Shown in pieces: positions 1 to 8,801 of a DNA stretch of 64,000 nucleotides. Origin of the DNA: CAG-390 sp045543615 (GTDB taxonomy: Bacteria; Bacillota; Clostridia; Oscillospirales; CAG-272). Each line of letters starts with the position of its first letter. Within the stretch, counting starts at the first letter, position 1. The DNA is taken from positions 5,990 to 69,989 of the forward strand of contig JAZPXL010000053.1 in NCBI GenBank assembly GCA_045543615.1, given 5' to 3'. The notes under the pieces are model-generated. The model was not told where the DNA came from. It was given only the letters and a program-made list of their open reading frames with translations, and searched no databases. A program made the translations under genes and the position numbers.

Positions 1-1
1 C

Positions 2-787
2 GCTTCCCCCACGGATATGGAAGGCTTCCAGCACCTGATGGACGAATATCTTGTCAAGTACAAAGCACTTCCCGAAACACTTATTAAGAGAGGTAACCAT
101 CTCTATGAGGATGTAGAAGAGCTACTTAGCGTCGGCGCATCTAATTTTTGTGGCGTACAGATTAAGAAATGTCGCTACTGTGGCTCTCTTATAGCAGGCG
201 AGACACTTGCTATGAACTCAAAGTTCACAAACAAAGTCTTCGTTTCATTCAATATTCAGTCTGCCGCAGGCGCATCCTCTGTTGAGGACTACCTCAACCG
301 TGGACTTGGCATCTACGCATCTGCGCAGAATGGCGTCTGGTCTACGAGTGGTGCTACTGCTACAAGCCTTGCAACAATGCTTGAGGGACGCAGACCGGCA
401 AACGCTGCGCCTGAGAAGAACAGCACCATCATCACGCTTGCAGACACCACGGCTAAATATTCTGCCGATGGCTCATCGGGCAGCGATTATATTGCTCTTG
501 TTGATATCGAATTCAACGCACCCCAGACCTTCAAGGGCTACTCGGCGTTCTTTGGCGGCAACGATGCAGTCAAGGCGTACGACATTATCGGTGGCAAAAA
601 GAACGCCGACGGCACATACACCTGGAGCGTACTCTCCTCACACAGTGGCGCACTCGCTACATTTGATGACCACACCGATTGTATGGTAGGTAATTTCGAT
701 GACGCACAGTGCGACACAGTCCGTATCGCATTCAAGGACGTAGCATCCACAACGATCTACATCTCCGAGTTCGAACTTTACGGCTAA
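2..787 (+). CDS. C-terminal part of a protein with a discoidin-like end (partial)
   Basis: The reading frame is open from the first bases of the window, so the gene starts upstream and only the last ~260 residues are seen; the ATG at 17 is not needed as a start. Counted from that Met there is a short Cys cluster (C45, C52, C55, the last two as CRYC) which could bind metal. The last ~150 residues are polar and beta-rich and finish with IYISEFELYG, the typical final strand of an F5/8 type C (discoidin-like) carbohydrate-binding fold. That suggests a surface or secreted glycan-binding protein, but the catalytic or anchoring part lies outside the window. A strong terminator follows directly. Confidence 0.6.
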   Translation, partial: ASPTDMEGFQHLMDEYLVKYKALPETLIKRGNHLYEDVEELLSVGASNFCGVQIKKCRYCGSLIAGETLAMNSKFTNKVFVSFNIQSAAGASSVEDYLNRGLGIYASAQNGVWSTSGATATSLATMLEGRRPANAAPEKNSTIITLADTTAKYSADGSSGSDYIALVDIEFNAPQTFKGYSAFFGGNDAVKAYDIIGGKKNADGTYTWSVLSSHSGALATFDDHTDCMVGNFDDAQCDTVRIAFKDVASTTIYISEFELYG

Positions 788-808
788 TAAAAAAACAAAA
801 AAACGAAA

Positions 809-840
809 AAGAGAACCCGACACCGTCGGGTTCTCTTTTT
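809..840. terminator. Bidirectional Rho-independent terminator
   Basis: Perfect 12-bp stem (AAGAGAACCCGA / TCGGGTTCTCTT region) with a 5-base loop. It has a T run on the + side and an A run on the other side, so it can end both the + gene before it and the convergent SDR gene. Confidence 0.85.
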
Positions 841-847
841 CGATTAC

Positions 848-1612
848 TCACTTCTTCTGCTGGCGGCACCAGATGCTCATAACGAGCTTGTGGGGCAGTA
901 GCTTTGTCAGAAGCACCTGCGCACGCACGGATGCGCCGCAGACAGAGACGTCACGTCCTTTTTTCATATCCGAAATTGCTCTCGTTATGACCTGCTTTGC
1001 CGTGAAATATTTATTGTAATAGCTTATAGTGTCGTCGTGAACGGCCGTGTTGAAAAACTCAGTCGTTACCCAACCGGGACAAACTGCCATACAGCGAATA
1101 CCACGGCGTGCGCATTTAAGCTCACGGTTGAGTGCTCTTGAAAACGAAAGAACAAACGCCTTTGACGCTCCGTAAACATTGATAAATGGTACGGGCTGGA
1201 AGGACGAGAGCGAGCCGAGCTGATATATCCTGCCACCCTCGTGCATAAAGGGGAGCGTGTGGTAGGTCATCGCAACCAATGCTTTATCATTGAGATCTAT
1301 CATCGCAAGCTGTTTGTCAAGGGGCATATCAAGCATTGCGCCAAAATGACCAAAGCCCGCCGCATTGACGAGAACGGAAACAGAAGCCCCACTCTCCTCA
1401 AGCATTTTTCTGTATTCCTCCCAAGACTCCTCTCGTGCGAGATCAAGTGGTATAACCCTTGCCTTGTTTTTGCAGGCACTTGCGACCTCTGAGAGTCTGT
1501 CCTCTCTTCGTGCAATAAGCCAAATTTCATCAAATTCTTCAAGTGAGTCAAGTCGCAGGGCAAACTCTCTACCCATTCCGGATGACGCACCGGTAACTAC
1601 GCAAATCTTCAT
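848..1612 (-). CDS. Short-chain dehydrogenase/reductase (SDR)
   Basis: 254 residues, normal for a classical SDR. Visible: nucleotide-binding TGASSGMG at 7-14, NAAG at 83-86, catalytic Ser around 136, and YGASK with Y147 and K151. The family reduces or oxidises hydroxy/keto groups with NAD(P)H; the substrate cannot be told from sequence. The last ~40 residues are basic and hydrophobic, so a loose membrane association is possible. The start has GAGGAAG about 10 bases upstream. It lies 23 bases after the phosphofructokinase gene on the same strand and is probably in one transcript with it. Confidence 0.85.
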   Translation of the reverse strand: MKICVVTGASSGMGREFALRLDSLEEFDEIWLIARREDRLSEVASACKNKARVIPLDLAREESWEEYRKMLEESGASVSVLVNAAGFGHFGAMLDMPLDKQLAMIDLNDKALVAMTYHTLPFMHEGGRIYQLGSLSSFQPVPFINVYGASKAFVLSFSRALNRELKCARRGIRCMAVCPGWVTTEFFNTAVHDDTISYYNKYFTAKQVITRAISDMKKGRDVSVCGASVRAQVLLTKLLPHKLVMSIWCRQQKK

Positions 1613-1635
1613 TTTATTTATGTTCTTCCTCTCAC

Positions 1636-2883
1636 TTAAATAACCACAAAATTGGGGATGCCGTCCTTGTATTCGGGGGATGCCTCACCTCTGATGAGGG
1701 GAAGAAGGTATCGTGCGCACTCCTCTGTGACATCGTTGCCACGCTCGTTTATGAACCTATCGTCAACCCTCTTGATCTTATTTGCAATAACGGAGACATC
1801 GGAATGCGAGATAGAGAAGCCGTATTCCTCGCCCTCATCTCTCAAAATAAGCATCATCTGGCGTGTTACGCCCTCTGCCGCCGCCTTTACTGCGGCACGT
1901 CCCACACAGACGGCTTCAAGCAGATCCTGCGCCGATGCAATATGCGCTGCGCAACGCTGGGAAATGTTCAGCTCAACCGAGCGCACCTTGCAGCCGATCT
2001 CGCCCTTGACGGCTATTTCAAGTGCCTTTCCCGTACCCGAAAGCTGTTTGTGACCGAACACGTCGACCGACTCGACGCCCACTCCCTCGCATACGTATCT
2101 GCCGTCAGCAAATCTTATTCCCTCTGACACGGCAATAACAACATTGGGGTGTCGCGCGAGTGCCACACGCACGTCAGCGTAGAAGCTCTCAAGATCAAAC
2201 GCTCTCTCGGGAAGATAGATATAATCAGGGCCTATGCCATTTACTGCACGGCCGATGGACGCCGCCGCCGTAAGCCAGCCTGCGTCACGTCCCATTATCT
2301 CAACAATAGTCACTGCCTTGGTGGTGTAAACTGCGCAGTCACGGATAATCTCCTGCATAGTTACGGCAATATACTTTGCCGCAGAGCCAAAGCCGGGTGT
2401 GTGGTCTGTTCCTACAAGGTCATTGTCTATGGTCTTGGGAACACCGATAATGCGCATTTCGTAATCGTGATTTGCCGTGTACTCGCTCAGCTTTGCAACC
2501 GTGTCCATCGAATCGTTGCCACCGATATAGAAGAAATAGCGAATAGAATATTTTTTGAAGATTTCAAGAAGCCTTGCATAGACCTCCTCTCCGCCCTCTT
2601 CATTCATTTTCGGCAGCTTTTTGCGACAAGAGCCGAGTGCGGCGGCAGGTGTATGCTCAAGCCTTTTTATATCCTCTTCGTTGCTGAACATTGCGCCAAG
2701 GTCAACGAGATCCTCTCGCAGAAGTCCCTCAACTCCGTTTCTCATACCATAAAGAGTGCCGATGGCAGAGCCGTGGGACTCTTTGTCAAGATAACCTCTG
2801 ATAACTCCTGCAAGCGTTGCATTTATTGCGGCAGTAGGCCCACCTGACTGCCCTACAACTGCGTTTCCGTAAAGAATAGACAT
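1636..2883 (-). CDS. pfp: Pyrophosphate-type 6-phosphofructokinase (PFP)
   Basis: 415 residues. Family motifs: SGGPTAAINAT near the N-terminus, GGNDS at 121-125 and PKTIDND at 149-155, MGRDAGW near 195. ATP enzymes have GGDGS; a bulky residue at the fourth position and a Lys before TID are marks of the PPi-using enzymes, so the reaction is probably fructose-6-phosphate + PPi to fructose-1,6-bisphosphate, reversible, cytosolic glycolysis. The usual PFP motif is GGDDS; here the third position is Asn, so the phosphoryl donor is inferred rather than proven. AAGGAG precedes the ATG. Probably cotranscribed with the esterase gene upstream (40-base gap) and the SDR gene downstream. Confidence 0.9.
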   Translation of the reverse strand: MSILYGNAVVGQSGGPTAAINATLAGVIRGYLDKESHGSAIGTLYGMRNGVEGLLREDLVDLGAMFSNEEDIKRLEHTPAAALGSCRKKLPKMNEEGGEEVYARLLEIFKKYSIRYFFYIGGNDSMDTVAKLSEYTANHDYEMRIIGVPKTIDNDLVGTDHTPGFGSAAKYIAVTMQEIIRDCAVYTTKAVTIVEIMGRDAGWLTAAASIGRAVNGIGPDYIYLPERAFDLESFYADVRVALARHPNVVIAVSEGIRFADGRYVCEGVGVESVDVFGHKQLSGTGKALEIAVKGEIGCKVRSVELNISQRCAAHIASAQDLLEAVCVGRAAVKAAAEGVTRQMMLILRDEGEEYGFSISHSDVSVIANKIKRVDDRFINERGNDVTEECARYLLPLIRGEASPEYKDGIPNFVVI

Positions 2884-2923
2884 TGTTTTTTCTCCTTAAG
2901 CCTTTATATATTTGTCATAATTT

Positions 2924-4018
2924 TTAGTGCCGTCTTTTCTTACAAAGCACAAATGCGCCCAAAAGCGTTGCTCCTATCGGGATGGAAACAACCCCTCCAC
3001 ATCCACTGTCCTCGCCGTCACCGTCGGGGACCTTCTCCTCTTTTGTCGTCCCCTCGTCGCTTGTGCTCTCCTCGGGAGTTGTACTCTCCACGGGAGTTGT
3101 GCTTTCCTCAGGAGATGTGCTTTCCTCGGGAGCGGTGGTGGTTGATGGAGCAAGCGTAACCTCGGGTGTAACATCCTCGCTGTTTACCGTAAAGCCCAAA
3201 CTTGAGGCAAGTAGCTTTGCTATCTCTGCGTGACCTGCTTTGTTTGGGTGAATATCCATCGCCGTGATATTTGTAAGTGTCTCGGCGTTTTCGTCAATTA
3301 CTGACGGAACGTCCACGCAGATAAAGCCTGACGAAGTGCAAACGGTTTCAATGGTCTTGTTGATCTCTGCGATTATATTTCCTGCAAACTCCCCGAAAGC
3401 TTCAATTCCGGGAACGTTGTTCATAGGATTGTATTGCTTGAGGAAAACTATATCGGCATCGGGTGCTGACTCTTTGAGTATTGCAGAAATCTGCGACATA
3501 TTGATACTGAACTTAAAGAAAATCATAGCAAGTGCGCTGCCAAGCTCTGCGTTGCCCTCAAGTGCCTTGATCTCTTCTTGGGTCAGCGATGAGAGAATGG
3601 TTGCCGCCGTCATATAGTCACTTACGCTCTCGCCTGAGATGATTGAAGCAACATCGGTTAGACTACGAAGCATATCGTTGCCACCTATCGAAATCACGAC
3701 AAGCTCTGCATTCTCAATCTGTGTCTTTACTGACGGCAGAAGAGCGAGAAGATCCTCGCTTCTGTCTCCGTTTACTGCAAGATTTTTGTAAGTCTTCGCA
3801 GAGGTAAGACTTAGCGATCTTGCAATAATATTTGCGTATGAATCGCAAGAATACGGGTCTGTTGTTTTATAGCCCTCAAGCCCGTAGCCTGTCGAAATCG
3901 AGTCTCCAAGCACTAAAAAAGTGCTGTATTTTTTCTCTTGCGTTGCATTTGCAGGCAAAGCCACGGCAAACACAAGCAGCAACGAAATAGCAAACGCTAA
4001 AAATCTTTTTGTATTCAT
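2924..4018 (-). CDS. Cell-surface SGNH/GDSL hydrolase
   Basis: 364 residues. Signal peptide (residues 1-26, Lys/Arg then a long hydrophobic stretch ending ANA), SGNH block I GDSIS with Ser40, the Gly-block NGD at 84-86, GGND at 112-115, and D255/H257 in DIHPNKAGH. This is a complete catalytic set for a lipase/acyl-esterase of the SGNH fold. A Thr/Ser/Glu-rich linker with PEEST-like repeats (about 290-330) leads to a C-terminal hydrophobic segment followed by KKRRH, which looks like a membrane anchor. The protein should therefore sit outside, tethered to the membrane. Substrate unknown (ester-linked acyl or acetyl groups). First gene of a possible operon with pfp and the SDR. Confidence 0.88.
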   Translation of the reverse strand: MNTKRFLAFAISLLLVFAVALPANATQEKKYSTFLVLGDSISTGYGLEGYKTTDPYSCDSYANIIARSLSLTSAKTYKNLAVNGDRSEDLLALLPSVKTQIENAELVVISIGGNDMLRSLTDVASIISGESVSDYMTAATILSSLTQEEIKALEGNAELGSALAMIFFKFSINMSQISAILKESAPDADIVFLKQYNPMNNVPGIEAFGEFAGNIIAEINKTIETVCTSSGFICVDVPSVIDENAETLTNITAMDIHPNKAGHAEIAKLLASSLGFTVNSEDVTPEVTLAPSTTTAPEESTSPEESTTPVESTTPEESTSDEGTTKEEKVPDGDGEDSGCGGVVSIPIGATLLGAFVLCKKRRH

Positions 4019-4140
4019 AAAAATCTCCGTATATTGGTTTTTTTATATTCTGAATTTACTTTAATGATAACATATTTCTTTAGATTTAGCAATAGATGTG
4101 ACAAAAAAATATACTATACCCCCACAAAAATACACGCCTA

Positions 4141-4169
4141 TTGCTTTTTTGTTTTCTATGTGATATAAT
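4141..4169 (+). promoter_or_regulatory. Sigma-A promoter for the 4201 membrane gene
   Basis: TTGCTT at 4141-4146, 17-base spacer, TATAAT at 4164-4169. Transcription would begin near 4176, which decides the start of the next gene at ATG 4201 rather than at any upstream codon. Confidence 0.7.
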
Positions 4170-4200
4170 AAATATATCAAACTTTTTCAGTGAGGCTAAA

Positions 4201-5142
4201 ATGATTAAAAAACTGTCAAATATGAAGCTCATCAGAACCCTTGCCATACTCGGACTTGTGGCATCGATCGCATTTATTCCGCTTTCATTGCTGTTTTTGG
4301 AATACTTGCATTTTGAAAATCTTCTGATGTTCATCCTCCCCGACGTTCTGTGTGTAGTAGCTCTGTTTTTCCTTCTTATCTCAAAAAATCCAACAGGCTC
4401 AAAGAAGGCTTTTGCCGTAGTAATGATTATTGTCCTGTTTTTCAGATTACTATCCCTAACTTCATTTTCATATTCACCCGCAGGCGCAGAAGCAGTCATA
4501 CCGGTCGAGCGTCCTATTGATAATGCCGTCATAAACGGCTCGTCCTCATCAGATACAAACAACGCAACAATGTCCGGCAGCAACGGCTCGGTTAGTGGAG
4601 ACATCTTTTTTGCCTATGACGAAAATGGAAATCCGTATATAGTAGGTGAATACGCACCGACATACGCAGAAAGCTCCCGACCATCGGTTACGGATATTAT
4701 AATGCAGAATATTTCCGGGTACACGCTGTGGTATAACAAGATTGTAAATCTCGTAAGCATAATTGTTCTCGTCATTCTTTTCATTTTGGGAATGAAAAGA
4801 AAAAGTGCCGTCAAATTTGCCCGAAAGCTTTCAGTAGGTGCATTTATCGGATATTTTGCCATCTTTGTAGTCTCCTCGATTTATCTGTTAGTAGTATATC
4901 CCATAACTCACACAAAAATGTTATGCACTACGATTCTTGGGAACGGAATAGGACTTATATTCTTCTGCCTGCTTGCTCTCTACTTCATTCGTCTTTCCGT
5001 GAGAACTGAGCCGACGGGCGAGGAGAAGCGCATACTTGAGGAGCGACTTGCAAGAATTGAAAAGGAGTTTTCTGACGGCGAGATTACAAGAGAAATATAC
5101 GAGCTTAAGCGTGAGATCGCACTCTCCGACTACGATACATAA
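4201..5142 (+). CDS. Membrane protein with C-terminal SHOCT-like helix
   Basis: 313 residues from ATG 4201, which has GTGAGG 7 bases upstream and lies after the promoter start point. Two hydrophobic segments near the N-terminus (about 10-35, 40-60), a third near 80, then a ~90-residue polar Ser/Asn-rich outside loop, and three further membrane spans (about 180-200, 215-240, 250-275). The last ~45 residues (LEERLARIEKEFSDGEI...) resemble the short SHOCT-type helical tail found at protein ends. Function not recognised. Single-gene transcript with its own promoter and terminator. Confidence 0.75.
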   Translation: MIKKLSNMKLIRTLAILGLVASIAFIPLSLLFLEYLHFENLLMFILPDVLCVVALFFLLISKNPTGSKKAFAVVMIIVLFFRLLSLTSFSYSPAGAEAVIPVERPIDNAVINGSSSSDTNNATMSGSNGSVSGDIFFAYDENGNPYIVGEYAPTYAESSRPSVTDIIMQNISGYTLWYNKIVNLVSIIVLVILFILGMKRKSAVKFARKLSVGAFIGYFAIFVVSSIYLLVVYPITHTKMLCTTILGNGIGLIFFCLLALYFIRLSVRTEPTGEEKRILEERLARIEKEFSDGEITREIYELKREIALSDYDT

Positions 5143-5157
5143 GTTTTATGACAACAA

Positions 5158-5200
5158 GAAACATCCCCTCGAAATATCTCGAGGGGATGTTTCTTCTTTA
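5158..5200 (+). terminator. Rho-independent terminator
   Basis: 12-bp stem ACATCCCCTCGA / TCGAGGGGATGT with a 6-base loop, followed by a T-rich stretch; lies between convergent genes and may serve both. Confidence 0.85.
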
Positions 5201-5233
5201 TTTGTGTTTGTTGATTCTTTTGCAGAGCTTTAT

Positions 5234-6811
5234 TTAATCAATCTTAATTGTAAACTGATCAAGTGGATTGCCCTCTGCGTTGTAAACCGTTACGTGCTTT
5301 GCAAAATCAGTTTCGCCCTCGTAATATATAACGCCGTAGCGAACATAATTGATTGTCTCATTTGAAAGAATGTTGAGAGTATTGCCGTCGATCAAAGCCC
5401 CTGCGGCAGGGACAAACGTCTTGCCGTCCACGCTTACCTCAAAGCCGTTTACACCATTTTTGAGCAAAAATTCACTTCCACCCGAAAGCGTCAGAGCTAC
5501 CATATTATCATATATACGATACGCCTCCGTTACCGTCGGGAACGGAGAGATCTCTACACCGAAGAATTTATTGAGAGTAATCTCTGCGGCACGCTTTGCA
5601 AACATCGTCTTGTCCCTGGGGTGCACGTCAACGTGGTATCCAAGATCAATGGAAACTGAAAGAGCCACGTTTTCGATTTCTGCCGCCGCACGCTGTTGAG
5701 CTGCCTTGATGGGCTCCCACTTGAGTGCGTGATCAGCAGTTGCCTTCGCAAGCTCGATAACCGTTACCGACATAAGCGGCGCATTAAAATTCTCTCTGTA
5801 TGTCTCAATAAGCAATGAAAGCTGATCAAAATAAAATGCACTGTCCTGCGTGTTTGTCTCTCCCTGATACCAGACCATACCACGGAAGCGCATACCGACA
5901 AGGGGCGCAATCATTCCGTTGTAGCCAAGGCAGGGGATGAGATTGCCCGACGAGGTGGAGGAATATGCAGTCTTTCCCGATGCGATATATTCATTGTAAG
6001 CATCTCTGGGAAGCCAGAAGGCAAGTGACGAGCCGCTTACAGCCGCCTGCACAAGTCCAACAGGAACGCCAAGCTCCTCTTGTATTCTCTTTCCAAACAT
6101 AAAGCCGACGGCAGAAAAGGTCTTTACCACCTCGGGATTGACTCTTGACCACGCAACATCGCCCTCTGCATCTGCAAGCTCATAATGACTTTCAGTATGA
6201 TTGAGGCGCATAATTCGGATATTTTCCTGCGTCGCGCTCTCAATTTCGTTTCGGTGAATATCCTCGCTCCACGCAAGCGTCCACACCATATTGGACTGTC
6301 CACCGAGCAAAAATACCTCGCCCACGCAAACATCTTTAAGCGTAAGCCTTGATGTATCGCTAATGATCACAAGCTCTGCGCCTTCGGCCGCCTCCATAGG
6401 TGGCAGATATACCTCAAACACGCCATCGCTGACCTCTCCATAGTAGATGGCGTTACCAAAGGATACAGCAATATGCTCGTCAACAGTTCTTCCACGAATC
6501 AAATTTACTGCACGGCGTTGGAGCACCATATGGCTGTCAACGGTAAAATGAGGCTCAATAATCTGCCTCTGCTCGTCCTCTGGCAGGGACAGAGAAGCCT
6601 CAAAGGTAGGCGTTTGTGTTACTTTATCAAGATTTACCGTGTCGGTTATATCACATAAATATGCTGGCATTTTGATTTCCTCCGTGGGTGGAAGAGGTGG
6701 ATTTGTTTCGTCCGGACTTGTGGACTCATCTGCGTTGCCCGTGTTTGTGTTGCAGGCAGTCAGAAGTGAGCACAGGCTAAGCATAAGTGCAAGCAAACGC
6801 AATCTCTTCAT
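5234..6811 (-). CDS. Lipoprotein, sialate O-acetylesterase-like
   Basis: 525 residues from the ATG at 6811. This start overlaps the stop of the upstream gene by ATGA and has GGAGG 9 bases upstream, so the longer form is unlikely. Lipobox LLTAC with Cys20, then a Ser/Pro/Thr linker: an outer-surface lipoprotein. The catalytic half has GGQSNM (Ser about 173), WYQGETN, and a late DxHP (DVHPRDK), the pattern of sialate O-acetylesterases/carbohydrate esterases of the SGNH fold, which remove acetyl groups from host sialic acid or plant glycans. A C-terminal beta domain follows. Translationally coupled to the secreted protein upstream, suggesting joint action. Confidence 0.88.
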   Translation of the reverse strand: MKRLRLLALMLSLCSLLTACNTNTGNADESTSPDETNPPLPPTEEIKMPAYLCDITDTVNLDKVTQTPTFEASLSLPEDEQRQIIEPHFTVDSHMVLQRRAVNLIRGRTVDEHIAVSFGNAIYYGEVSDGVFEVYLPPMEAAEGAELVIISDTSRLTLKDVCVGEVFLLGGQSNMVWTLAWSEDIHRNEIESATQENIRIMRLNHTESHYELADAEGDVAWSRVNPEVVKTFSAVGFMFGKRIQEELGVPVGLVQAAVSGSSLAFWLPRDAYNEYIASGKTAYSSTSSGNLIPCLGYNGMIAPLVGMRFRGMVWYQGETNTQDSAFYFDQLSLLIETYRENFNAPLMSVTVIELAKATADHALKWEPIKAAQQRAAAEIENVALSVSIDLGYHVDVHPRDKTMFAKRAAEITLNKFFGVEISPFPTVTEAYRIYDNMVALTLSGGSEFLLKNGVNGFEVSVDGKTFVPAAGALIDGNTLNILSNETINYVRYGVIYYEGETDFAKHVTVYNAEGNPLDQFTIKID

Positions 6812-7989
6812 CCCTGCACTCCTCCGTCGCACGCATAGATGAGCGTGAGAATCTTGTTTTCATATTTGCTGTACTGATAATTGACACGGATGGGTGTATC
6901 AGCATCAACGATCTGTTTCAGCCCCTCATAATAAAGCGCATCTATCTCATCCGAAACCGGTGCGTATTTTGCGCTGTCAAGCCCTCCCACAAGTGAGTCA
7001 AGCTTGTCTCTTGCCTCCGTTTTTGCCAAAGCAAGCTCATCTGGGTTTACCGTCAGACGCTTTGCATTCTCAAGTGACAGAAGAAGCGAATCGTAAACCG
7101 CAAGCACCTCTTTTGTGGTTTTTGTTCTTGCAAAACGGCGTGTGGCGTCGGCAAGCGTATTATTTGCGGCAGTTTGACTTGACTTTGTGTAGCCCGCCGC
7201 CTCGGTAATGGCACCCACAGCCGCCTTGAGAGAGGCGAGCTTTTCTTGTCGCAGAGAGACTACCTCTGCCATTGCATTGAAATTCGGTCTGTCCTCCTCG
7301 TTGTAATCAGTCGAGGCACGGAAGGTGAGCCAACGCTGGAGTGCTTTGGGGCTTGGAGTTACAAAATCCGAGCCGAACACAAGCCAGAAGCTATCCCCCG
7401 ACTTCATCGTCACATCCATTGCATAGGCATTTTCTGCTGCATCCACAAGCGCATAGCGTCGGTCAAGAGAAATGCGATAGACCTGTCCGTCATTCCCCAC
7501 TCCCTCTGCTACATATTCAAAATATGTATCGGGAGAATAATGAATATAGCTCTTGCCCGTAGAGCCGTTTATGTGCGAGGAGTCGCTGTCACTTGTTATG
7601 TGAAGCGTAATGTCCTTGTTGGCAATCACTTTAATCAAGGTTGACTCACCTATTGTTGCCGTTGACGACCAACGATTTGCAAGCGTTTTGTTTCCCTGAA
7701 GCTTGTCTGTGGTGTTGTTGCCGTTTACATAGTTTTTGTACCTCTGCGGACTCTCAAGTGTACCGTAATAATATGCGTAGGAGAAAAAATCACCCTCGAC
7801 GGTGTATCCACCTGCGGCTATTGCATCAATACATAGAGAGAGCATATCCCCCGTACCAATTGCATCTGACCACAAAGCGTCTTTTTTCATATTCACAGAA
7901 GCACCTCCCTCAGCCGAAACAGCAAAAATTGAAAATCCAACCGACAAAAGCATCAATGTCGCAAGCAATGCGACCACTGTCTTTTTCAT
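6808..7989 (-). CDS. Secreted protein of unknown function
   Basis: 393 residues from ATG 7989, chosen because GGAGG lies 7 bases upstream; an ATG 12 bases earlier contains that ribosome site. Signal peptide MKKTVVALLATLMLLSVG...FAVSA, cleavage near residue 26. Residues 30-230 are probably a beta-rich domain with many aromatic and Asn/Gly residues; 240-350 are helical and Lys/Ala/Glu-rich, like surface helical bundles. No family recognised. Its stop overlaps the start of the sialate-esterase-like lipoprotein by 4 bases, so the two are made together and may work on the same glycan. Confidence 0.75.
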   Translation of the reverse strand: MKKTVVALLATLMLLSVGFSIFAVSAEGGASVNMKKDALWSDAIGTGDMLSLCIDAIAAGGYTVEGDFFSYAYYYGTLESPQRYKNYVNGNNTTDKLQGNKTLANRWSSTATIGESTLIKVIANKDITLHITSDSDSSHINGSTGKSYIHYSPDTYFEYVAEGVGNDGQVYRISLDRRYALVDAAENAYAMDVTMKSGDSFWLVFGSDFVTPSPKALQRWLTFRASTDYNEEDRPNFNAMAEVVSLRQEKLASLKAAVGAITEAAGYTKSSQTAANNTLADATRRFARTKTTKEVLAVYDSLLLSLENAKRLTVNPDELALAKTEARDKLDSLVGGLDSAKYAPVSDEIDALYYEGLKQIVDADTPIRVNYQYSKYENKILTLIYACDGGVQG

Positions 7990-8150
7990 ATAAACCTCCA
8001 CTATTTTGGAATTTTTGTCATTTCAAGAATACGTTTTTAAAATATTTTTGTTTACATATTATAACTATATTATAATTATAACACGCTGCATTTCAGTAAA
8101 TAAGGTACTATTAACTCAAAAAAGACTATTATTCAACTATTAAACTCAAA

Positions 8151-8212
8151 AGCCCGCAAGGAATACGGGCTTGTGTGTCCCCTCGGATAATTCCGAGGGG
8201 ACTTTTTGCCTT
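8151..8212. terminator. Two adjacent hairpins, terminator region
   Basis: Hairpin one AGCCCGCAAGGAATACGGGCT, hairpin two CCCCTCGGATAATTCCGAGGGG, the second followed by ACTTTTTGCCTTTTTT on +. On the - strand the first hairpin has a TTTT run, so it can end the SASP transcript. Confidence 0.65.
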
Positions 8213-8279
8213 TTTTCCTTGCGGACGGGGTAGTGGATGATGTGACTTTATATTTTCACATTATCCTATTTGGAGCAAA

Positions 8280-8465
8280 TTACTTGCCTGCCTTGAGATC
8301 GTTTTCGTACTTCTCAACCATCTTCTTAACCATCTGACCACCAACGGAGCCTGCCTGACGGGCAGTGATATCACCGTTGTAACCCTGGTTAAGTGTTACG
8401 CCAACCTCGTTGGCTGCTTCCATTTTAAACTGCTCAAGAGCCTTCTTAGCATTCTTGTTTGCCAT
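8280..8465 (-). CDS. Alpha/beta-type small acid-soluble spore protein
   Basis: 61 residues from ATG 8465 (AGGAG 10 bases upstream). The core EVGVTLNQGYNGDITARQAG and VGGQMVKKMV are the conserved DNA-binding helices of alpha/beta SASPs, which coat spore DNA and switch it towards A-form, giving UV resistance. The usual GPR protease site (EFASE-like) is poorly kept (KMEAANEVG). A sigma-G promoter is expected but I could not pick one out confidently. Its presence says that the lineage makes endospores or recently did. Confidence 0.93.
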   Translation of the reverse strand: MANKNAKKALEQFKMEAANEVGVTLNQGYNGDITARQAGSVGGQMVKKMVEKYENDLKAGK

Positions 8466-8698
8466 TTCGTTTTTTCTCCTGTTCTCTTTGCGCACCGAGG
8501 ACTAGCCTTGCGATGCAATCTATATCAATGAGAATACATCGTGACATAAGCTAATTTCACTCACGCAGAGCTACTTCACAGTCGCTTCGCCTCGGTGCAT
8601 TCTCTGCTATTATTGTTGACCGCAATTCCTTTATTATTACTTCCATTTTTTGCGCATTTCTGCGTTTTCGCCCGTATCGCTAAAAAGGCAAAAAAGGG

Positions 8699-8727
8699 TT
8701 GACAAATCTGTTCATTTCGTTTATAAT
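8699..8727 (+). promoter_or_regulatory. Sigma-A promoter of tyrS
   Basis: Consensus TTGACA (8699-8704), 17-base spacer, TATAAT (8722-8727). The rest of the 336-base gap 8466-8801 shows no further gene; the ~70-base leader is too short for a T-box, and no T-box core was found. Confidence 0.9.
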
Positions 8728-8801
8728 TATAATGTATTTATATGCCGACGTGGCTTTTTTCATTTTAAAAATTATTTGCAATCGAAAAAGGATAAAGGAT
8801 T

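Noticed and set aside
4141..4200. Earlier TTG start for the membrane gene at 4201
   Set aside because: The codon lies in the -35 box of the promoter, upstream of the predicted transcription start.
8728..8801. T-box leader before tyrS
   Set aside because: Leader of ~70 bases only and no AGGGTGGNACCGCG-like core; a plain promoter is enough.
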